Shown here: positions 26,105 to 33,988 of the stretch, in pieces | Layout: every line of letters starts with the position of its first letter | Position numbering within the stretch: the first letter of the stretch is position 1 | Source of the DNA: an uncultured Erysipelotrichaceae bacterium | GTDB taxonomy: Bacteria > Bacillota_I > Bacilli_A > Erysipelotrichales > Erysipelotrichaceae | DNA length: 33,988 nucleotides | Assembly: GCA_944327105.1 (NCBI GenBank) | Contig: CALVGN010000053.1 | Coordinates: forward strand, 1-33,988 | Direction: 5' to 3' | Notes under the pieces: generated by a model | Seen by the model: the letters and a program-made list of their open reading frames with translations, nothing else | Database searches by the model: none | What the model was told of the DNA's origin: nothing | Translations under genes and position numbers: made by a program

Positions 26105-26905
26105 TTAACCAATGATTTGATGAAACGTATCCAGATTGCCATTCCCATTGGGTATGGCAAAGATAACGTGGTTGAAACCATATGATCCATTGGTCAGACC
26201 ATCTTTGAATAAGCGCGCTACTTCAAACGGATCTTGTTCAAATACGCCACAGCCAAATGCACCAAGAATCAATGTATCCACATGATGATATTGTGCACCA
26301 TCCAGGATAAAGGTGATTCGATCATGCAGTGCTTGATCATTATCACGTTCTGAAATCCCCTGATGCTCAACTGCTTCACGTTTATTTGGTGCAGCAACAA
26401 CGATGACATCCACCACTTTGCTGTTGGTTTTGACCACCTGGATATCACTACTTTCCAACAGTGGATAATCTGGATGAAAAAAACGGATTCCATGTAAATA
26501 CAGCATCCGATTATGGTAAAGACCATGATTCAAATGGTCGTTGTTCCACCGATAAAAGGATACCTGATCTTTCAGGAAATGATACAACGTGGAATCATGG
26601 CACAATGCTTCCTCTTGCGCCATTGCACCATTGATATAACCCCCACCTGGATAACGATACGATGCAAAATCCAATATCGCCGTTTTTTGATGGTTTGAAC
26701 CATAAGCAAAGATGGCTTCAGTCGTGGTCATATCCACCACATGAAGTTGCATCTGTGGATTTTGGGTTGGTTCAATGACAAACGCATGGGTATGACAATC
26801 GATGCGTGCATCATCCTGACCAAAAACCAGATTGACCAATGATTCATGTTTGTTTGCCAAAGTAGAACGCATATGTTTGCGTGTCGACCATGATTTCATA
26901 CACAT
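26105..26905 (-). CDS. Bacterial PARG-like macrodomain protein (TIGR02452 family)
   Basis: 266 residues from the ATG at 26905 (MCMKSW), preceded by GGGAAGAAG; an in-frame ATG at 26938 lies beside the terminator stem without a ribosome site. The catalytic loop of poly(ADP-ribose) glycohydrolases, GGG-x7-QEE, is present as PGGGYINGAMAQEEALC, with LDFAS before it and STLYHFL after. The macrodomain end is VDTLILGAFGCGVFEQDPFEVARLF. It probably removes ADP-ribose from macromolecules. No ADP-ribosyltransferase gene is visible in the window. Confidence 0.9.
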   Translation of the reverse strand: MCMKSWSTRKHMRSTLANKHESLVNLVFGQDDARIDCHTHAFVIEPTQNPQMQLHVVDMTTTEAIFAYGSNHQKTAILDFASYRYPGGGYINGAMAQEEALCHDSTLYHFLKDQVSFYRWNNDHLNHGLYHNRMLYLHGIRFFHPDYPLLESSDIQVVKTNSKVVDVIVVAAPNKREAVEHQGISERDNDQALHDRITFILDGAQYHHVDTLILGAFGCGVFEQDPFEVARLFKDGLTNGSYGFNHVIFAIPNGNGNLDTFHQIIG

Positions 26906-26944
26906 TTCTTCTTCCCACTGCCGTTTCTCTCTCATCATGATAAA

Positions 26945-26972
26945 ACCCGTCTTCCTTTTAAGGAAGACGGGT
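26945..26972 (-). terminator. Terminator of the unknown gene at 26982
   Basis: Inverted repeat of 13 bases (26945-26957 and 26960-26972; realistically 11 base pairs with a TTTTAA loop), 9 bases past the stop codon, exiting on the minus strand into TTTTATC. Some read-through into the PARG-like gene is possible. Confidence 0.85.
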
Positions 26973-26981
26973 CAACGCTTA

Positions 26982-27890
26982 TTATTGGTTTTTCAATGAT
27001 TCGTTGTAACTTTCGATCCGTTCGGCTTCTGCCATGGTTTGCGCATCCAATGGATCGATAGTTCGTACCCGACGCGGTTTGGGTCGGCTGATCCGCCACA
27101 TTTCACTGTAGGGAATGAATTTAATGGTATCCGCGTTGGCTTTCGCCTGGGTGCGTTGCGCTTTACTGTTGCCTTCATGCACATTATTGAGGATATTTTT
27201 ATCCAGCATGTAACTGACATAAACCACCTTCTTGAGCATGAACCATTTCAATACACAACTTTGGATATAACCGGCACGATCATCCATTTCGACCAGTTTT
27301 TCTTTGGCTTCCGTGGCGAGATCATCTGCCATCTTGACCGCATCGGCCAATAACAATTCATAGGAACCATAGATCTTGCGTTCAATAAAACGCTGGATGC
27401 CACCGGCATTGCGTCGAAACAAATCTTTAACGGTATTGATGACAAAATCCACATCACTGCTGGCTAATGCCACGATATCATTGCGATACGGTTCAAACGC
27501 ACTGCCCGGTTCGGTTAAAACCAGATATTCCCCTTTGACTAACAGATATGCACCGCTGGTTAACGGGGTATACAGCATGGCTTTTTCGGCACCGGATTCA
27601 TTGGTGAAATACAGGATATCCGCACACGGATAGCCTTTGCCATTAAGTTTAGCCACATCTTTGTAACGAATGATCTGATTGGGAACGATATTCGGATTGA
27701 CCGTGATATTCAATCCCGTGCAGATGCCGGCTTGCGGGTAAGCCGCATTGACTTTTTCATAAACATACTTGACGGTTTCATCCTGACATTGACCAGATGT
27801 CAGATAATCGGCAAGTGGACCACAATAGGTGGATTTGAGCCCTTCGGTTTCAGGTTGGGCAGAAGACTGAAGAATTTCAATAATACTCAT
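26982..27890 (-). CDS. Unknown protein
   Basis: A 302-residue protein that I do not recognise. It has no signal peptide or clear TM segment. The first half looks globular (YCGPLADYLTSG, GICTGLNITVNPNIVPN, KGYPCADILYFTNESGAEKA). The second half is helical and charged, ending in a basic patch (RISRPKPRRVRTID) and an acidic helix. Five cysteines are scattered, not in a zinc pattern. The start is supported by AAAGGAAAG just upstream. It stands alone between its own terminator and the divergent addB. Confidence 0.82.
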   Translation of the reverse strand: MSIIEILQSSAQPETEGLKSTYCGPLADYLTSGQCQDETVKYVYEKVNAAYPQAGICTGLNITVNPNIVPNQIIRYKDVAKLNGKGYPCADILYFTNESGAEKAMLYTPLTSGAYLLVKGEYLVLTEPGSAFEPYRNDIVALASSDVDFVINTVKDLFRRNAGGIQRFIERKIYGSYELLLADAVKMADDLATEAKEKLVEMDDRAGYIQSCVLKWFMLKKVVYVSYMLDKNILNNVHEGNSKAQRTQAKANADTIKFIPYSEMWRISRPKPRRVRTIDPLDAQTMAEAERIESYNESLKNQ

Positions 27891-28067
27891 ACTTTCCTTT
27901 TCTTAATCCTTATGGCAACAATGATAACTCAAGTCGGATTGAAAGCCTAATGATTTACGACGTTTCTTTGTAAAAATCTCACATATTTACAATATTTTCA
28001 ATGAAATGATATCGAATCGCAGATCATCACCCGGATGAAGATGGTTCGACCATGAAATGTGGATGAA

Positions 28068-28076
28068 TGGTAGAAT
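28068..28076 (+). promoter_or_regulatory. Extended -10 promoter of addB (leaderless)
   Basis: TGGTAGAAT has the extended -10 form TGn-TAGAAT and ends 7 bases before the chosen ATG at 28084. No good -35 is seen. The other content of the 193-base gap 27891-28083 is a TGGTTCGACCA palindrome at 28042-28052. Confidence 0.5.
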
Positions 28077-28083
28077 AGGGAAT

Positions 28084-30528
28084 ATGAAACAAGCGAAACT
28101 GGTGGTTACCAATGCACGTAATGTCAAGCCATTGACTGCATCACTTCTTCAGGATCATTCCTTGGATTTTTTCAAGGTGATTTCATTTGAACAGTATAAG
28201 CAACAGTATATGGTTAAAACCAGTGATACGACCATGCAACGGTATTGGAAATATTATGGTTTGTTATTGGAACATCACGATGAATTTGTATTGTTGAAGG
28301 ATCAATTCCAGTTTGTGGCATTTGATCTTTCCTTGTTTCGATCCTTCGATTTATTCAAAGCCTATGGTTTGACCATGGATGATTTTTCAGTATCGACTCC
28401 ATTGCAAAAAGAAGTTTTAAACATCCTGAAATTACTGGAAAATAACACTTCCATTCCATCCGTTGGTTTCAACCACCTTCCCCATGCGTATACCACATTA
28501 AAACAAACGGATCATGCTTATGATCAACCCCTGTTGGATCAATTGATCCAACAGGGGATCTTTCAATGGTTTGAACCATCGAATTTAAATGGTTCGACCA
28601 TTGACTATCAAATCGGCGTTGGACTCAACAATACGATTGAAACCATTGCTGCGGATATGATCAAAAATCAGATCCCGGCCAATGCCGTCAATCTGATTTT
28701 TGCAGATAATACGCAATTAAAAAGTGCCATTCACGTGTTGGATGCCTACCATATTCCGCACGATCAGATCAGCGATGATCATGGCGAGCAATGTGTGGAT
28801 GGTATCCTTTCATTGATCCATTATTACCAACATCATGATATTGAAAGTTTGAACCATCTACTCAATCTGGGTTATGCCATCGATGGGGTGGATTGGACCA
28901 TTGCTCCCCTTGATCCAACCATTACTTCTTTGGATCAGACCCCATTGGATGAAACGATCCACTATATCGATGGTATAACCATTCAATCCCATAATCAAAA
29001 ACTCAATGCATTGAAACACGCCGCCATGATATTGGATCGTGATGTACCGAAAGGTACATCACGATTGGATATCATCGCAATCGTTTTTGAAAAGATCAAA
29101 GCGTCACCGCTCGCCAATACAACGGTATTACAACGCTTGAGCAAACTGTATTTGTTATTGAAGGATGCATTGAACAGTGATCGTGGATTCGATTTTTTTG
29201 AAGCCATGCTCAAACCATCTTCCACTAGTGCTATGGTCATCCCATTTGATCATGTGGTTTTGACCACGATCGATCAACCTGTGGTCAAACGCGCATACAG
29301 CTATATTGTTGGATTATCTCAATCCAATTATCCTGGATTTAAACCATTCAGTGGCATCATTGACGAATCCTTTGTCAAAAACAGTCCATTTCCATCCTTG
29401 AAGAAACGGCAGCAACGACAAGGCGAAAGGCTGGAATGGTTAAATACCAGTGGTTCGACCATTATTTACCGATTTAGTCAATTGGACAATACCGGCTCAC
29501 CCTTGGATCTACCCTTACCATTCCATGGGATCGATCTTAAACCCATTGCTCGATTGGTACGACCATCATTACCGGAATTATCTTTTGATATACCCGATGT
29601 ACGATCCATATTGACCAAACCCAATGGATTGGTCAAAGCTTCCATCTCTTCCCTGGAATGCTTTAACCGCTGCCGTACCCAATATGCCCTTTCCTATTTA
29701 CTGCATTTACGAAAACCCAATGCACTGTTCAGTGCGAACATGATCGGATCACTCTACCATGAAATTTTACAGCAATGTATCAGCGATCCCGCTTCGCTTC
29801 AACGTATTCTCATGCGGATTCGATCAAATCTGGCTTCATTGGTCAAAGATAGCAAACAACTGGATCATATGATGCAACTGATTGAAACCAATATGGTTGA
29901 AACCATCGATCTTTCTTCCTCAGGCCGACCCTATCTGCCAGTCGATAAGACTGAATATATGATCCAGCATCCAATCGCTCACTTTGATTTCAAAGGGATC
30001 ATTGATCGATTGGATGCATATGGCAGAGCATATGGGATCGTGGATTATAAAAGTGGCAACAAACATCTGTCCTGGTCATTATTTGAAAAAGGCGAACAAC
30101 TTCAGCTGATCAGTTATGCGTATCTGTATGAACTTAACCATGATGCAGATCTATCGTATTTGGATTATGTGGCCATTACACCAACACCGGTGAGTTATGA
30201 ACCTTATGGTGTGACCAAGAAGCATCCACAAACCAAAGACATACAGGATGCACTGGATAAAACCAGAGCCGTCAAACGCTATGATGGAACCAAGATATCG
30301 GGTAAGAAACGGCCATGGAAAACCATAAAAACGTTGGTCGAACCACTCTATGATCAAATTTATACGCAATTGACCACGGGTGATTTTTCACCCACCCCCA
30401 GTGATTCAAGCAAACCATGTGGATTATGTGCATTCAAATCCATCTGTCGGTATACCCGTGGTGAAACCATCCATCTTCCATTGATCGAAACCATCGATAT
30501 CGATGAAGATACGAAAGGAGCAGACTGA
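28084..30528 (+). CDS. addB: ATP-dependent nuclease subunit AddB/RexB
   Basis: 814 residues from the ATG at 28084; in-frame ATGs at 28057 and 28063 are upstream of the -10 box. The first half lacks a Walker A, as in RexB-type subunits. The C-terminal RecB-like nuclease has FNRCRTQYALSYLL (about 525), GSLYHEILQQ, DFKGIIDRLDA and the catalytic GIVDYKSG (about 652). An iron-sulphur cluster is indicated by the Cys in FNRC and the CGLCAFKSIC triplet (about 779). At 814 residues it is well short of B. subtilis AddB (about 1,160). It overlaps addA by one base (TGATG). The gene holds many TGGT palindromes and two long inverted repeats. Confidence 0.9.
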   Translation: MKQAKLVVTNARNVKPLTASLLQDHSLDFFKVISFEQYKQQYMVKTSDTTMQRYWKYYGLLLEHHDEFVLLKDQFQFVAFDLSLFRSFDLFKAYGLTMDDFSVSTPLQKEVLNILKLLENNTSIPSVGFNHLPHAYTTLKQTDHAYDQPLLDQLIQQGIFQWFEPSNLNGSTIDYQIGVGLNNTIETIAADMIKNQIPANAVNLIFADNTQLKSAIHVLDAYHIPHDQISDDHGEQCVDGILSLIHYYQHHDIESLNHLLNLGYAIDGVDWTIAPLDPTITSLDQTPLDETIHYIDGITIQSHNQKLNALKHAAMILDRDVPKGTSRLDIIAIVFEKIKASPLANTTVLQRLSKLYLLLKDALNSDRGFDFFEAMLKPSSTSAMVIPFDHVVLTTIDQPVVKRAYSYIVGLSQSNYPGFKPFSGIIDESFVKNSPFPSLKKRQQRQGERLEWLNTSGSTIIYRFSQLDNTGSPLDLPLPFHGIDLKPIARLVRPSLPELSFDIPDVRSILTKPNGLVKASISSLECFNRCRTQYALSYLLHLRKPNALFSANMIGSLYHEILQQCISDPASLQRILMRIRSNLASLVKDSKQLDHMMQLIETNMVETIDLSSSGRPYLPVDKTEYMIQHPIAHFDFKGIIDRLDAYGRAYGIVDYKSGNKHLSWSLFEKGEQLQLISYAYLYELNHDADLSYLDYVAITPTPVSYEPYGVTKKHPQTKDIQDALDKTRAVKRYDGTKISGKKRPWKTIKTLVEPLYDQIYTQLTTGDFSPTPSDSSKPCGLCAFKSICRYTRGETIHLPLIETIDIDEDTKGAD
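28528..28557. repeat. 30-bp perfect palindrome inside addB
   Basis: Bases 28528-28557 read identically on both strands, centred on AATT at 28541-28544, with arms beginning CCCCTGTTGGATC. It encodes part of an ordinary-looking Leu/Gln-rich stretch and has no T-run after it. Confidence 0.9.
29036..29065. repeat. 13-bp stem with GAAA loop inside addB
   Basis: Arms 29036-29048 and 29053-29065 (ATCGTGATGTACC and its complement) are perfect and enclose GAAA, a stable tetraloop type. It lies in the frame encoding LDRDVPKGTSRLD. Confidence 0.88.
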
Positions 30529-33500
30529 TGCGCTGGAGCGAGAATCAGATCAAAGCCATCTATCATTGCAACCATCCCATCATCGTTGCCGCTTCAGCCG
30601 GAGCCGGCAAGACCGCGGTGTTGACCCAGCGCATCATCAAACGATGTTTGGTGGATGGCATCGATATCGATCGGATCGTGGCATTGACATTTACCAAAGC
30701 AGCGGCAGATGAAATGAAAGGACGGATCCATCAGGCGTTGATGGATGCGATGGATGAGGATGGTTATGACCATCAACGCATTCAACAGCAATTGGTTTTA
30801 TTAGCGGATGCCAAGATCAGTACCATCCACAGTTTTTGTTTAGATATCATCAAAAAATATGGATATGTACTAGGGTTCGATCCGGGACGGATCGAACATA
30901 TGCTCGATGGTGTGGAAATGGTACAGATCAAAGATGAAGCCTTTGGTTTGACCATGGAAAAACTGGATAAATCGGATTACATGGTATTGATGGATATCTA
31001 TGCAACTCGACCATTGGATCATGCACCATTGAAGGATCTGGTTGAAGCCATCTATGATATGGCTTGCAGTGTCAATGATCCGATCGAATGGATCCATTCC
31101 ATTCGATCGGCTTATCCATTGTGTTCAACCATGGATGATATGGTCCAACCATTAAAGGATATGTATCTTGAACTGTATTTGTTTCAATTCCAACGGATCA
31201 AAGCCGTCTATTCGGCATTATTAAACGAAAATGATCAAGATTTTCTTATAAAACATGAAGCAACACTGCAACTAATGGATCAGACCATCGAAACCATTGC
31301 CAAAGCATTATCCAGTAGTGATCTGGATCAATTGCAAGATCTATTGATCAATCAACTCTATTGGCTCAATCAATTGCCAAAGAGCAAAAAAAGCAGTGAA
31401 ACGACACAGAAACTGGTTTCAACCATGGAATCATTGGTCAAAACCATGATCAATACACTGGATCAAAAAACATTGGTTAAAGCCAGTAACCTGGTTTCGA
31501 CCATGATCGAACCACTGATCCATGTCATGGAAATCTACATGCAAACCATTGAAGAAATCAAGATCCAACACAATGGGATCGATTTCAATGACATGGAATA
31601 TTTGGCATATACCATCCTGCATGATCATCCGGATATTGCAAAGCAATATCAACATCATTATCAGGAAATCTGTGTGGATGAATATCAAGATACATCCATT
31701 CGTCAAGATGCCATTATTTCCATGGTATCCAATGGTTCTACCATCTTTAAAGTGGGGGATGTCAAACAATCCATCTATGGTTTCAGAGGAGCATCTCCTT
31801 CATTGATGCGTTCTTTATTGCATGATCCAAACCAAGAAGTCATTACACTCAGTGAAAATTATCGTTCAGGTCAAACCATCATCGAATTTACCAATGCATT
31901 ATTTTCTCAATTAATGAATATCGATGCATCCTTGGATGAATATGGTTCAACCGATATCGTATCGGCTGGAAGTGACACTCAAAAACAAAACCATGATCCG
32001 GTGGAATTCCATATGGTCCAACCAAATGGGATCTGTGGTTTGGACCATATTGAAAATACGCATTCCAAAAAAGCATGGTATATGGCCAAAACCATATTAC
32101 ACATGGTCAAAACCACCCGTTTTACCCATTTTAAAGATTATTGCATATTGGTTCGAAGCCGTTCATCCATGGTTTATATCCAACATGCATTTGACGCACT
32201 GCATATCCCGTATGTGATGAATTTAAAAAGTGGATTGAACAATTCGGATGCCGTACGGACATTGAAAGCATTCATTGATTGTGTGGTCCAACCACAGGAT
32301 GCCATTGGTTTGACCACTTTACTGACTTCCCCTTTATATGCCATGGATTTAAATGATCTGACCATTTTATGCAACGATCGATCCTTATACGATGCATTGG
32401 ATTTTACCGATCATCCATTATTAACCCATTTGAAAAATGGTTATACCAGCTATATTTCGGGTGGCATCAAAGGGATTTTGCATTACTTCCTATCCACCAT
32501 GGGTTATTACCGTTTGTTCGATCAACAAGGTGTATCCAACATGGATGCGCTCTACGAGCGCATCCTTGCCAATCCACAATGGACGAGTCTGGACCAGTTA
32601 TCCACTGCGTTGGACCCTAGTAATGATACCCAATCCAGTGAGATCGATATGGTCGAACCACAGGATGATGTGGTTAAGATAATGACCATGCATCAATCCA
32701 AAGGATTGCAGTTTCCCGTCGTTTTAGTGTGGAGTGATACCCGCAATGTCAACATGGAAAAAGATAAGATCCTTACCGACGCCAAATATGGTCTAGGCAT
32801 CAAAGGGCGGATCAAAGATGGACCGGTGTGGCTGACGTCATTGCCTTATCTTTATATCAAACATCGCCATGCATTGGATGAATTGAGTGAGCGGCTCCGT
32901 TTATTATATGTGGCGTTGACCAGAGCACGAGAGAAGTTGATCATTGTGGATTGTATGGATGACTATCCATTGGCTAATGGTTATACCATGGAAAATCTGT
33001 TGGCACGCAAAGGCTTTTCCGATTGCATCCTATCCTGTTTCTTGCCCCATGAATTATTTGAAATCCATTCATTCAACCAACCCTATATATTAGAACCATT
33101 GGATCGACCATTGATCCCGGTGGAATCCATCCCAAGCTATGGTCCAACCATCGAACCCACGCAACACTCCAGCTCGGCGACCGCATATATGAAAACCATC
33201 GATCTGGAAGATCATGAAGCCTCATTGCAATACGGAACCGTATTGCATGAGGCATTGGAAGTATTGGATCTTCATCAGCTAAATGATTCCGATCTGACCA
33301 ACTATGATCCAACCATGACAAGCTACCAGAGGAAAGCATTGATTCATTATGGTCAGACCATGACTGAGTTTATTCATGAACATGATATTACCCAGATCCA
33401 GAAAGAATATCCCTTTATCTATTATGAAAACGATGCTGCCGCAAGCGGCAGCATCGACTGGATCGGACAAGGAAATGATGGTATCCATATCGTGGATTAT

Positions 33501-33653
33501 AAAACCACCAATGTATCAGTTGATGATCTGATCCTTCGATATCATGATCAATTGAATTATTATCATACCATCATCAAAAAAGCCGAACCAGATCAACCCA
33601 TTCATTTATGGATCTATTCCTTCCATCATGGCTCATTTATTGAAGTGGTCTAA
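30528..33653 (+). CDS. addA: ATP-dependent helicase/nuclease subunit AddA/RexA
   Basis: A 1041-residue UvrD/Rep-type helicase with a C-terminal nuclease. Motif I is AASAGAGKTAVL (21-32), Ia is ALTFTKAAADEMK, II is VDEYQDTS, III is GDVKQSIYGFRGA, V is TMHQSKGLQFPVVLVW and VI is RLLYVALTRAREKL. The nuclease domain follows: YGTVLHEALEVLD, SGSIDWIG and HIVDYKTTN. With AddB it resects double-strand breaks until a Chi-like site and loads RecA. Length is below the usual 1,200 or so. It holds four strong inverted repeats and many TGGT palindromes, one of which includes the stop codon. Confidence 0.95.
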   Translation: MRWSENQIKAIYHCNHPIIVAASAGAGKTAVLTQRIIKRCLVDGIDIDRIVALTFTKAAADEMKGRIHQALMDAMDEDGYDHQRIQQQLVLLADAKISTIHSFCLDIIKKYGYVLGFDPGRIEHMLDGVEMVQIKDEAFGLTMEKLDKSDYMVLMDIYATRPLDHAPLKDLVEAIYDMACSVNDPIEWIHSIRSAYPLCSTMDDMVQPLKDMYLELYLFQFQRIKAVYSALLNENDQDFLIKHEATLQLMDQTIETIAKALSSSDLDQLQDLLINQLYWLNQLPKSKKSSETTQKLVSTMESLVKTMINTLDQKTLVKASNLVSTMIEPLIHVMEIYMQTIEEIKIQHNGIDFNDMEYLAYTILHDHPDIAKQYQHHYQEICVDEYQDTSIRQDAIISMVSNGSTIFKVGDVKQSIYGFRGASPSLMRSLLHDPNQEVITLSENYRSGQTIIEFTNALFSQLMNIDASLDEYGSTDIVSAGSDTQKQNHDPVEFHMVQPNGICGLDHIENTHSKKAWYMAKTILHMVKTTRFTHFKDYCILVRSRSSMVYIQHAFDALHIPYVMNLKSGLNNSDAVRTLKAFIDCVVQPQDAIGLTTLLTSPLYAMDLNDLTILCNDRSLYDALDFTDHPLLTHLKNGYTSYISGGIKGILHYFLSTMGYYRLFDQQGVSNMDALYERILANPQWTSLDQLSTALDPSNDTQSSEIDMVEPQDDVVKIMTMHQSKGLQFPVVLVWSDTRNVNMEKDKILTDAKYGLGIKGRIKDGPVWLTSLPYLYIKHRHALDELSERLRLLYVALTRAREKLIIVDCMDDYPLANGYTMENLLARKGFSDCILSCFLPHELFEIHSFNQPYILEPLDRPLIPVESIPSYGPTIEPTQHSSSATAYMKTIDLEDHEASLQYGTVLHEALEVLDLHQLNDSDLTNYDPTMTSYQRKALIHYGQTMTEFIHEHDITQIQKEYPFIYYENDAAASGSIDWIGQGNDGIHIVDYKTTNVSVDDLILRYHDQLNYYHTIIKKAEPDQPIHLWIYSFHHGSFIEVV
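31080..31110. repeat. 12-bp stem inside addA
   Basis: Arms CCGATCGAATGG (31080-31091) and CCATTCGATCGG (31099-31110) are perfect, with a 7-base loop. A weaker 9-base stem with a 5-base loop lies nearby at 30875-30897. Confidence 0.85.
32543..32565. repeat. 10-bp stem inside addA
   Basis: GGATGCGCTC (32543-32552) and GAGCGCATCC (32556-32565) flank a 3-base loop, with no T-run after it. Confidence 0.85.
33431..33456. repeat. 12-bp GC-rich inverted repeat inside addA nuclease domain
   Basis: CGATGCTGCCGC (33431-33442) and GCGGCAGCATCG (33445-33456) are separated by AA only. It lies just before the codons for GSIDWIG and encodes DAAASGSI. Confidence 0.88.
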
Positions 33654-33655
33654 CC

Positions 33656-33701
33656 ATAAGCAAAAAGAAAGGCATCCATCGGATGCCTTCTTTTTGCTTA
33701 T
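33656..33701. terminator. Bidirectional terminator between addA and rpmE
   Basis: A core stem GGCATCC/GGATGCC (33671-33677 and 33681-33687) with a 3-base loop is extended by A-rich and T-rich arms with one bulged A (33668), giving T-runs in either direction. The rpmE stop codon (33698-33700) lies inside the distal arm. Confidence 0.87.
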
Positions 33702-33919
33702 TCCTGCTCGTTTTTGATTCCGTATTTCTTGTTGAACTTTTCAATACGGCCGGCAGCAGCAGCGAAACGCTGTTTTCCAGTGAAGAACGGGTGGCAGTTA
33801 CTGCAAGTATCCACACGGATTTCATCACCTTTAACGGTCGATCCACTTTCAAATTCCGTACCACAGGAAGTGCAGATGACTTTGACCTTGTGGTAATTCG
33901 GATGAATGCCCTGTTTCAT
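33698..33919 (-). CDS. rpmE: Ribosomal protein bL31, zinc-binding (C+) type
   Basis: A 73-residue protein. [19 protein letters not shown] is the standard bL31 start, and [10 protein letters not shown] is the family signature. Cys16, Cys19, Cys39 and Cys42 (ICTSC and TCSNC) make it the zinc-containing form. The length is normal for the A-type protein. GGGAGAAAG lies 6-7 bases before the ATG. It binds the large subunit near the 5S rRNA. No promoter could be fixed in the 69 bases that remain to the right edge. Confidence 0.97.
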   Translation of the reverse strand: MKQGIHPNYHKVKVICTSCGTEFESGSTVKGDEIRVDTCSNCHPFFTGKQRFAAAAGRIEKFNKKYGIKNEQE

Positions 33920-33988
33920 GTTTCTTTCTCCCTTCCGCCTTGGTCACTTGTTGTGTGTCCAAAGTAAGTGCTTAATGATTATGCCAAA

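Larger units (their letters stand above)
28211..33656. repeat. Dense cluster of TGGT-N3/N4-ACCA palindromes
   Basis: By hand count 25 copies lie in the 5.6 kb of addAB. With a 3-base centre they start at 28365, 28590, 29451, 29555, 30335, 30944, 31141, 31733, 32014, 32284, 32306, 32650, 33140, 33350 and 33646. With a 4-base centre they start at 28211, 28464, 28567, 29255, 29894, 31414, 31435, 31492, 32036 and 32104. The centre usually begins with a pyrimidine and ends with a purine. More copies lie elsewhere in the window, including 10121, 10149, 11767, 12717, 14011, 14677, 18672, 19493, 21153, 24614, 24767, 26191, 26691 and 28042. Confidence 0.9.

Noticed and set aside
26906-26938. Upstream start for the PARG-like gene at 26938
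   Set aside because: It would sit against the terminator stem without a ribosome site; the ATG at 26905 is preceded by a purine-rich site.
21196-28083. Defence island reading of the HerA-like ATPase, double-AAA, XpaC-like, PARG-like and unknown genes
   Set aside because: No nuclease effector, toxin, integrase or composition break is visible, the genes belong to separate transcription units, and DUF853 and CbbX/SpoVK families are also common in ordinary chromosomal contexts.
28042-33656. TGGT palindromes as a CRISPR array or tandem repeat
   Set aside because: Spacing is irregular, the units are only 11-12 bases and lie within conserved coding sequence.
1741-33656. TGGT palindromes as the operator of one local regulator
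   Set aside because: There are about 60 copies, mostly inside genes and unrelated to promoters. Two spacer lengths also argue against one dimer site.

Overview
The window is about 34 kb of a low-to-medium GC Gram-positive anaerobe, most likely Bacillota and plausibly an Erysipelotrichia-type gut bacterium. The support is strong GGAGG ribosome sites, lipobox signal peptides, AddAB instead of RecBCD, a PerR/rubrerythrin pair, a secreted FAD/FMN flavoreductase and a C+ ribosomal protein L31. The genus is not established. No rRNA, tRNA, CRISPR array, insertion sequence or phage gene was seen. Genes are tightly packed and no gene-free stretch exceeds 300 bases; the longest gaps are 27891-28083, 18315-18498 and 9812-9963.

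Layout. (1) 1-2957: a secreted lipoprotein flavoreductase, cut by the left edge, divergent from an AraC-type regulator whose upstream region carries a 21-bp-spaced direct repeat. (2) 2954-9811: a complete phosphate operon on the minus strand, pstS-pstC-pstA-pstB-phoU-phoP-phoR, headed by Pho-box-like repeats. Its PstS is circularly permuted and its PstA carries a large extracytoplasmic insertion. (3) 9964-10738: a decayed MFS transporter. (4) 10777-11708: perR-rubrerythrin under a Fur-family operator. (5) 11780-18314: an oligopeptide/nickel-type ABC transporter operon (oppABCDF) running by start/stop overlaps into an MBL-fold hydrolase and a histidine phosphatase. (6) 18499-21171: a GT2 glycosyltransferase divergent from a polytopic, possibly GT-C, membrane protein. 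(7) 21199-27890: a HerA-like ATPase, a double-AAA protein coupled to an XpaC-like membrane protein, a PARG-like macrodomain protein and an unknown protein. (8) 28084-33653: addB-addA, then rpmE on the other strand.

How they work together. The Pst/Pho block is a self-contained phosphate uptake and sensing unit. PerR with rubrerythrin is a peroxide defence unit. The flavoreductase suggests extracellular reduction of an organic acceptor. AddAB handles double-strand breaks.

The most unusual signals are at the DNA level. A palindromic word, TGGT-N3/N4-ACCA (usually TGGTYN1-2RACCA), occurs about 60 times by hand count and is concentrated in the right third, inside genes and in more than one reading frame. 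The addAB genes also contain several long near-perfect inverted repeats within coding sequence. Four genes have a -10 hexamer only 6-7 bases before the ATG, suggesting leaderless transcripts. Two convergent gene pairs have stop codons buried in shared terminator hairpins.
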